Assembly: GCA_050084515.1 (NCBI GenBank)
Contig: CM114272.1
Location: 42,904,001-42,968,000 of the forward strand
From: Blasia pusilla
Lineage: Eukaryota; Marchantiophyta; Marchantiopsida; Blasiales
Direction of reading: 5' to 3'
DNA: 64,000 bases
Both the position numbers and the translations under genes were made by a program. Positions 56,570 through 64,000 of this stretch are shown here, one piece after another. Under the pieces are notes generated by a model, which was not told where the DNA came from, made no database searches, and saw only the letters and a list, made by a program, of their open reading frames with translations. Within the stretch, counting starts at the first letter, position 1, and every line of letters begins with the position of its first letter.

Positions 56570-57960
56570 CCTCAAGCTCATATCGATATCTCTAACGCCT
56601 AAATTATTTCTAAACATCTCAAACTTATCTCTAGACAATGCCTTTGTAAAGATGTCTGCAATTTGTTGATCTGTACCTATATACACAAGATCAATTTCTC
56701 TTCCAATCACTTTCTCTCTGATAAAATAATAGTGCACCTCAACATGCTTTGTACGAGCATGAATCAAAGGGTTATTAGCAAGCTTGATGCTACTAATATT
56801 GTCTGCATATATTACACTAGGTCTTAAATTACTAAAACCAATCTCAACAAGTAATCGATGAAGCTACACCGCCTCACATGTTGCATTGGTTGCTCCTCTA
56901 TACTCAGCCTCTGTTGAAGATAAAGCAACTGTAGGTTGCTTCTTTGAAGCCTAACTTATAACTGCGCTTCCCAAAGTAAATGAATAACCAGATATGGAGT
57001 ATCAATCAGACATATTTCTTGCCCAATCAGAATTTGTGAATCCCTCTAATTGAAAACTCGGAGAAGGTTCAAATTGAAGCCCGAATTGAATAGATAATTT
57101 CACATGCCGCATTTTCCTCCTCACAACATCAAGGTGAAGTTTTCGAGTTGCTTGCATTAACTGGCTCACTAGGCCAACAACATAGCTCAAATCTAGTCTG
57201 GTTATAGTTAGATAGATTAAACTTCCAACCATGCACCTGTACATATTAGGATTTCCAAGCAACTCTCCTTTATCCACTCTTAGCTTCACACTCTGGTCAA
57301 ACGGTGTAGAGATTGGCTTACAAGCCTTCATACCAAATTTTGAAAGCATATGAAGAGCATATTATCATTGTAGTAATCACAGGCTCTCTCCAACCTTGAT
57401 AAACTCAATACCAAGGAAGTACTTGAGTTCTCCCAAGTCCTTCATATCAAATTCTGCTTGTAACTTAAGCTTGACTTGTTCTACCATTTCTTCAGTACTC
57501 CTAGTAATCAGGAGATCATGAACATGCAGCACAATGAGAACCGTATGATCTTGTCCTCTCAAGACATATAACGAGGAGTCAAAATCACATACCCTAAAAC
57601 CCAACTCTTATAGGACGTATGTAATCTTGCCATACCAAACTCTGGGAGCTTGTTTGAGTCTATATAGAGCTTTCTTCAACCTGCATACGCAAAATGGAAA
57701 CTTGGGATACTTGTATCCAGGTGGTTGAGTTATATAGACCTCCTTGTATAGATCTCCATTCAAGAAAGCATTCTTGAAGTCCATGTGATATAATATCCAC
57801 TTCTTACTTATTGCAACTACAACCATTGTTCTCGTAGTCGCCATCTTTACAACAAGGCTAAATATTTCCTCATAATCGATGCCATATTATTGTGTATAGC
57901 CCTTAGTCACCAATCTCGCTTTGTATCTATTAATTATACCATCTTGATTGCGCTTGATTT
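56570..57960 (-). pseudogene. Copia reverse transcriptase and RNase H
   Basis: In one minus-strand frame with few stops: WILYHMDFKNAFLNGDLYKE, ITQPPGYKYPKFPFCVCRLK, ALYRLKQAPRVWYGKI, DLGELKYFLGIEF, MYRCMVGSLIYLTITRLDLS, then RNase H QPTVALSSTEAEYRGAT, HARTKHVEVHYYFIREKV and ADIFTKALSRDKFEMF. The catalytic YVDD is replaced by HVHD at about 57515-57526, so this copy could not reverse-transcribe. Otherwise all C-terminal copia blocks are present up to the polypurine tract. Confidence 0.88.
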
Positions 57961-59249
57961 AATAATATATTTGCAACCAATAGCTTCCTCATCCGAAGAT
58001 ATATCAACTAGCTCCAATGTCTGTTGATGTCTTAATGCAACAAGCTCTTCCTCCATAGCTTCAATCCATTCGACTTTAGTTGCAGCTTCTTCAAAACATC
58101 TCGGCTCCTGTTCTTGAAGGGTAGTCATCATATATGCATGATGTGTCGTAAGGAAACCTTTATTTATGAATCTATGAACTCGATGTGTGACTCTACTTGA
58201 TCTAAAAAGTTTTTGTTCACAGGTAGATACCTCTAACATGTGACTCGAGCTCTGACTAGTTTCAACAGACTGAATATGTACTCTTCTTGTCCATGGACTC
58301 ACGGATCTAACTGATGAATCTAGGACCTCTCCTAGTCTTGCACTAGTACTTGGGGAAGTTGAAGACAATGTCTGTTGGTTTACACTCATATTCTCCCCCC
58401 CAACAAACAAGTTTAGAGGTGGAATAGGCTCAGATGGAGCATACCATGACTTTAGCTCATTAAAGACAACATCGCGACTAATAATAAGTTTCCTAGAGGA
58501 TGGAATGTAGCACTTATACCCCTTAGTTTCATCAATATAGCCAATGAAGATACATCTTTCACACTTGGGGTCTAATTTCTGACTTCTCTCAGAAGGAACA
58601 TGAGCATAACAAATACAGCCAAATACTTTTAAGAAAGAGAAATTAGGTTTACTTCTTGTGAAGATTTTAAATAGAGTTTTATCATGAACTCCTACTGTTG
58701 GAGTTTGGTTGATTAAGAAGACTACACAAGCTACGGCCTCTGTCTAATACACCTTAGGCATGTTCTTCTCGTTGGATGCCATTTTGACGTAAATAGTCAT
58801 CAAACTCTGTTGAAAGATACTCTCCTCCTCCATCACAACGTAATTTCAGAATATGTTTTCCACTCTGCTTCTCTTCTAGAACTCTGAATGTTTGGAACAG
58901 TGAGAATATCTCTGACTTTGCTTTCAGAAAGTATATCCATATATACATAGAGAAATCATCAATAAATGAAACAAAGTACTGACAACCACTAAGGCTATGT
59001 TGTGATGTTGTCCACACATCACAGTGGATCAACTCCAATATCTTCAATGCTCTTCTATCTTGCTTTGGAAAAGGAAAATCTAGCTTCTTTTCCAAATTGG
59101 CAAGCAGGACATACCTCTAACGTAGTAGGACTCGCTAAGTTAGGGAGTCCTATTACTATATTAGATGATGAAAGACTCTGTAATCTTTGAAGATTCATAT
59201 GTCCAATTCTTTTATGCCACACATCTAGATTTATGACTTGTTGGTCGGT
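57961..59249 (-). pseudogene. Copia pre-integrase and integrase
   Basis: Read from 59249: LDVWHKRIGHMNLQRLQSL and CPACQFGKEARFSF (zinc-binding H-C-C), then IELIHCDVWTTSQHSLSG and YFVSFIDDFSMYIWIYFL (catalytic Asp region, 58754-59095), LRCDGGGEYLSTEFDDYL (second Asp), QTPTVGVHDKTLF, FLKVFGCICYAHVPSERSQK, RCIFIGYIDETKGYKCY and LIISRDVVFNE, ending in the linker at 57934-58410 (EEELVALRHQQTLELVDI). The catalytic Glu region is disrupted near 58740. Frame changes near 59000 and 58420. Confidence 0.85.
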
Positions 59250-59681
59250 TTAACCATACATTGTTGTTTGAATCTTTGGCATAGAAACATCTAATTTGAA
59301 CATTCTTCCGGATCTAGTTTCTTTGGCTATTATAGTCTGGTCATCCGTTGTTTCAAAGAAACAACCATCTACGTTAAACTTCACTTTATAACCCTGTTCT
59401 ACTATTTGTCTTATAGAGATCAGATTTCTTGCAATGGTAGGAACATAGAGAATATTTCCAAGAGCACAAAGATCATCTGATGCTATTGGAACTTTACTGG
59501 TATGCGTGATATCATGTTGAGTGTCATCTAATGTGAGCACAATTTTAGGATCTTTCACCGACTCCAAACTACTTAACCATTTAGCTTGTGAGGTCATGTG
59601 ATTTGATGCACCAGAGTCAATGTACCAATCTGCTGTCGAGTCTTTCTTGACCATTGCTCCCATATGATGAGTCATGACCAA
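59250..59681 (-). pseudogene. Copia protease
   Basis: The frame carries TADWYIDSGASNHMT, the intact aspartic protease active site (DSGA), then KWLSSLESVKDPKIVLTLDD and ILYVPTIARNLISIRQIVEQ, the conserved end of the copia protease domain leading into pre-integrase. No stop within this piece. Confidence 0.85.
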
Positions 59682-59781
59682 GAGATGCTCCGTTTGTGAA
59701 TATTTTTGTTCTTCGTACTACTCTTGGTGTTGTTACTCCACATAGTTTTGTTTTTGTAAGGCTCCTATTCTCATATTTTCC

Positions 59782-60659
59782 TTCTTCTTGAAGCAAAACT
59801 TTGCATAGTGACCCTTTATCCCACAATAATTGCAAGATCTAGGGACCCTCTGCTGCAAGATCTAGGGACCCAACGATTTCCGCCATCACCACCTTGTGAT
59901 TGTGTCTGATACTGGTTCGTAGTTGATTGAGTGATGTTATATTGAGTGCCTCTTCCTCCATATGCTTGGTATCCACCACGACCACGGAAGCTTCTACCAT
60001 GACCTTGCCTCTGTTTGATCCATAACCTGCAAATAGCGCACTCTCTTGCAAACTAGACGAGCTACCGCTGCCTACTAGGCGCATCTCTTTATTGATTAAA
60101 AGTGGGACTAACTCTTGAAAGGTTGGATACTTCTTTCCCACATAGATAGAGATCTCAAAGGACTTGTAATCCTTTGGAAGGCCTTTAAGAGTGAACAAAA
60201 TTAATCATCATCTTCTATTGTCACTCCAATGCTATTCAATAGATCAACAATATGTTTGATGCTCCAAATATAATCATTGATGTTGTGCGATCCTTTCCTC
60301 ACTTCGTTCAATTTTTGTTTTAATTGAAGCTTTCTGGCTTTTGTAGATGTGTGGAAAAGCTTTTCCATTGCATCCCAGGCCTCCTTCGGAATATCAAAAT
60401 CTTGAATGTGACCTATCATTGGCGAACTGATCGTTATTGAAATGTAGTGGATTACTTGCCTTGCACGTTTGTTCCAGGCGCGAACATTCAAGTCTGTTGA
60501 GTCACCTTCTGGCTTGGCCTCATCATCTGTGACAAGCTCCCATACTTCTTGAGCCATGAGAATTTTTTCCATGCAAAACTTACAGATATTGTAATTCTGC
60601 TTATCTCGCTTCTCGCTTGTGATTGTTGTTGAGGAATACTCCATGACGAACGATTTCAC
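59782..60659 (-). pseudogene. Copia gag with intact zinc knuckle
   Basis: MEYSSTTITSEK opens the frame at about 60642. The UBN2-type gag follows: WNKRARQVIHYISITISSPM, PKEAWDAMEKLFHTSTKARK and LKQKLNEVRKGSHNINDYIW, a stop/shift at 60199, then LKGLPKDYKSFEIS and FQELVPLLINKEMRLVGSGS. The knuckle CNYCGIKGHYAKFC (C-x2-C-x4-H-x4-C, near 59797-59838) is complete. Two frame breaks only, so this is the youngest-looking element in the window. Confidence 0.85.
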
Positions 60660-61148
60660 TCACAAAAATAAAATTTCAGGCTCTCAACTATTCCAATTGA
60701 AGCATAGACCACTCCTACACAGAAATCAACCTGAAATTTTCCAAAATTGATCAACTATATGAAAGAACTAGTCAAAATTGGCATGTAGAGAGCAAACTCC
60801 ACAACTTTTCTTCACTAATTACACTTTCCTACAGTGGAATTGCTACTGAAGGAGCTCAAAATGTCAAAATCGAGCGATTTTGGGTACGTTGAAAAGCTCT
60901 TGACAAGATCTATAAATTGGTTAAAACTAGCTATTCGTGTTGTCCTAGCCGTTGCAGACCCAGATAGCTAAATCGATCGGGAAAGCCTTAAAAAATGCCT
61001 CCAAAGTTTTATCACCGTCAAAGCTCCATCTAAAATCTGCACCCACTGAGCTCTAAATAAAATTTCCTTCCCCCAAACTAAGATCGTGCCTTCTCTTGCC
61101 TCTCTTCTCTCCTCAAACTCCAAGAATTTCAAGTGATGTTCTCCTATC

Positions 61149-61160
61149 GCTTTGATACCA
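61149..61160 (-). other. Primer binding site of the copia element
   Basis: The minus strand reads TGGTATCAAAGC right after the LTR end CCACA, one base from the initiator-Met site TGGTATCAGAGC. This fixes the element's 5' end at high coordinates. Confidence 0.85.
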
Positions 61161-61461
61161 TGTGGAAAAACTACTAAAGAAGCATAACTAGTGGGAAACA
61201 ACTCTCACACTCACCCACCGCCATGGAGAACGGAATTTGCAATGAGAGAATGAGTGGAGATTAGTCCCCTTCTCAAATATATAGGGTATGTACAAGCAAC
61301 CCTAACCCTAACCTTGATCATAGTCTCAAGTTAGACTAAGTATGATTAACTAACCCTAGTTAAGATAGTCTTGCTTAACTCACTAACCAAGATTAAGCTT
61401 CCCTACTTCGTATGAGTACCAAATGTAGTAGTTCAGGTGTCTCATGAGCTCAATCTGTAAT
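61161..61461 (-). repeat. 5' LTR of the copia element, outer end lost
   Basis: Matches 56251-56565 except that the last 12-14 bases (CTCAATTTTCAATA) are missing; sequence jumps from CTGTAA to TAGTTGTGTGG. The outer end was deleted or replaced, so no target duplication can be seen. Confidence 0.85.
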
Positions 61462-61861
61462 AGTTGTGTGGTGTGTAGATGTGACCAGCGATGTGTATGC
61501 TCTTAACAACTCTGTTACGACTTTTTAGGATAGATCGTACAGATCTGGTAGAGTGCCTTGGCGAGTAGAGGAGGATAGGCTTAGGAGGTTGAGGATGACC
61601 TGTTGAGGTCTTGGGAAACCTGAGAGAGCAGGTTTCCCCTTCGTTCGGGCTGCTTTGGAGCCATATAGAGAAACTTATTATTTGGGTAAGTTTCCATTTG
61701 GAGTATATTTGACTTTCCACTCTGGGAAGTGGCCCTTGATCCGCTACAGTAGGTTAAGAGCTAAGGAGGTGACCGTTTCCGTAGTCTCAAGTTAGACTAA
61801 CTGTGATTAACTAACCCTAGTTAAAATAATTGTGCTAAACTGACTAACCAAGATTAAGCTT
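61462..61861. repeat. LTR scraps: block A, family C start, copia LTR piece
   Basis: 61463-61497 matches the end of block A (GTGTAGATGTGACCAGCGAT). 61512-61783 matches the start of the solo LTR at 52602 (TTTTTAGGATAGATCG, GAAACCTGAGAGAGCAGGTT). 61784-61861 is an 80 bp copia LTR piece (TAGTCTCAAGTTAGACTAAC to AGATTAAGCTTCC). Successive insertions and deletions explain the order. Confidence 0.7.
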
Positions 61862-62265
61862 CCAACTTAATCTTTAGAATCGGAGCTATAGATTCTTTTC
61901 CATAATTGATAACTTGATCCAAAAACCTAAATGATGACCATCTAGGACTCTAATTCCAAATGATATCAGTGATCTCTGTCATGACTACCCTACAATCATA
62001 AGTATAGATCTAGTTCCAAAAATGAAAACCAAACAACGTAAAGGATGAACATTTGGGTTCCCCTCTCAGTTGGCCTCTTTCGAGGCTCATTTCCCTATAA
62101 TCAAAGCTACAGTCTGAGTTGTAGAAAGGAGAACTAGATCAAACTATCCAAACGATGAGCATTGGGAACTCTAGTTCCCAATAACATCGTTAGCCTCTAT
62201 CAAGACAACCTTACAATTGGAACTTTATATCCTGTTCTAGAAATGAGAACGGGACTCAGCTACAT
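61862..62265. repeat. Continuation of the ~118 bp satellite, about three units
   Basis: Anchors near 61930 (GATGACCATCTAGGACTCTA), 62045 and 62152 (GATGAGCATTGGGAACTCTA) continue the array that stops at 56250. The 5.6 kb between them is therefore an insertion into the satellite. Confidence 0.75.
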
Positions 62266-64000
62266 CACAGCAACAGATTTTGTGCATAAGCTCAAATGAA
62301 CTCAACGACCCCTCTAAAAATTTTGCTCTACCTAGTTCCTAACTAAACGGGAAATCTACCACGTGGATCTTTATAGCCAATTTGAGCGCATTGGATCTTC
62401 GGATCTATCAAATAACATGATTATTCAAAATTGTAGTTCTTCATTACATTTCGACCCCCTTTTATAAATAGATCGGCAGAATTTGGTTGCCAATTGAAAT
62501 ATGTTCAGAATTGGGAATTATTATCCAATCCTAAATATATGCATATGCATGTGAAAAAACCGATATAGCAGATAGAGGTTCATCAGACGTGGAGCGTGCC
62601 GAAGTCTCATCAAACACAAACTCAGAGAAACAGTGGAACCCCAAACCTTCACAAGCGACCTTCCTTTAGTGTCGGAAGTGATATTATCTGAAACCCTCAA
62701 AGGAATTTTTATCCTCCCACCATAGACGTCCAATTGAATAATACTATTAAACTCCACAGTAGACCAGATCGATACCAATAGAAGTTTTTTTTTTAAGGAG
62801 AAAGTAAAATTCACCTCACAGTTGAATTTCTGTATCGACCTAAAACAGTTTAAAAATTCCTACAGCGAGCTCAGATTCTTCCTTCACTTCGCGAGACTAT
62901 GCTCTCTACCTTTGATGTAGTGAGATGAATAGCAAAAGAGCAACGTGGGAAAATGTTGCTACTTATACTTACCAATCATGCTAGACTTGATATTTGACTA
63001 GCGGTCCAAATTAGATCCAAATCATGAAACCTAGGTATGGTGAATTAACCTATTGGGATTGATTTCCAAATTAAGGATCCGTGTCAAGAGTAGATATCCC
63101 TCATCAAATCAAAATAAATATATGGAAATCATCGTAGCCCGCCTTAATCAATTATGAAATCAATGGCTAAGATTGACCAATTCAAAAGGCATGGATCGGT
63201 CACTCCACATTGCAAATACTTCAAATCCTATATAATCCTCGTTCATTCTATCAAAATCATTCTTTTTCTCATTTCTTAGTAGACTTTGGCATCCCTGTCT
63301 CCCAAAGTCCAACACCTATGACCATCCCCGTCCTTGTGGGGATAATTCAAACTCGTGAACAACTCGGGCTAACACTAGTACATTCTAATACAATGATAAT
63401 AATAGAAACGGTAGGAAATCCCATATCGTAAGCTTATGAATTAAATATCATTATGGTCTCTATGCAAAAATCCCATTTTTTTTCCTCTTCATATTTCCTT
63501 TCCTCGTGGATCCCAATTATCATTTCTTCCCACACGAAATTTTATCCTCAAGATAAGACAACAAAGCTTTCTAAATATTTTGAAAGGGTGACAACAACTC
63601 AAAAACTTCACTTGGTGTTTGGTTTGGTGTTGTTCTACCAGGTCGCGACAAACATCACTTGAGACGCCTAATAAGGTGCATGTTTTGCTTACAACTCATG
63701 TTTCATTCTAGAGACTTCCACACGCTTACATCATAGTGTGAGCCTACTAGAGTTTAGATATTACACATCATCGTATGATCTGACTATGAGGGTCGCGATA
63801 GTGAAGGTAGGTTGGCGGATCCATCTTCAGGAAAGTGGGCACACTAGATGCAAGAAACATTTTTGGCACAAATATGTCTCTCCCTATCATAAACATAAAT
63901 TTGTGGACATGATCTTTGTGTGCGCAATGGTTTACATCACACCAATATGGCAGGTGAAACTCATTTCATACTATATTGAGGTAATTGATTGATGGAATAT
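62266..64000. other. Unassigned right end with a possible LTR promoter
   Basis: No coding domain seen; open frames at 63210-63431, 63453-63662 and 63738-63992 (plus) lack motifs. CTATATAATCC near 63228 is TATA-like and is followed by a leader containing a perfect 8 bp hairpin (GACTTTGG 63282-63289 with CCAAAGTC 63302-63309), the look of an LTR U3-R region. Its partner is not in the window. Confidence 0.35.

Overview
The window is repeat-dominated plant nuclear DNA. It holds Ty3/gypsy and Ty1/copia retrotransposons with plant-type domains, initiator-Met-tRNA primer sites, a Helitron helicase, and many nested, decayed copies. Several families (the gypsy element carrying a DNMT3-like methyltransferase, and the zinc-finger protein at the left end) are ones I associate from memory with non-flowering streptophytes such as liverworts, other bryophytes or ferns. 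That placement is inference and was not checked. No intact host gene is certain, and I saw no rRNA, tRNA or CRISPR array.

Layout. 1-3182 (minus): decayed copy of a large transposon-type protein with a BED-like finger, an AT-hook and a PIP-box. 3491-4221 (minus): EDM2-like PHD-finger fragment. 5500-6903: tandem array of about 346 bp units. 6904-15816 (minus): a gypsy chromovirus fragment beside a copia fragment, each split by insertions. 17640-21700 (plus): badly decayed copy of the methyltransferase gypsy, interrupted by a small Helitron-like element, a solo copia LTR and a segment resembling an organellar intron maturase. 21700-37100: little recognisable coding, with some striking inverted repeats. 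37100-40612: fold-back repeat, then a Helitron helicase ending at a recognisable Helitron 3' terminus, directly followed by another Helitron 5' end. 40875-41847 (minus): an unidentified coding fragment joined to a copia leader, primer site and LTR. 42256-51455 (plus): the best copy of the unusual gypsy element. 51456-53245: LTR-derived pieces and a solo LTR. 53470-56250 and 61862-62265: one satellite of about 118 bp, split by a copia element (56251-61461, minus) and LTR scraps. 62266-64000: mostly unassigned.

The main biological object is the 42-51 kb element: LTR, gag with two zinc knuckles, aspartic protease, a DNMT3-like cytosine-5 methyltransferase, reverse transcriptase/RNase H, integrase, then a PHD finger where chromoviruses usually carry a chromodomain. 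It could pair a DNA-methylation writer with a histone-tail reader inside a retrotransposon. Its pol region has 17 in-frame stops and no frameshift over 3.4 kb, nearly all explicable by C-to-T or G-to-A change, as expected from decay of methylated cytosines.

Limits: reading was by eye. Coordinates of decayed domains are approximate, and family names rest on motif recognition rather than on searches.
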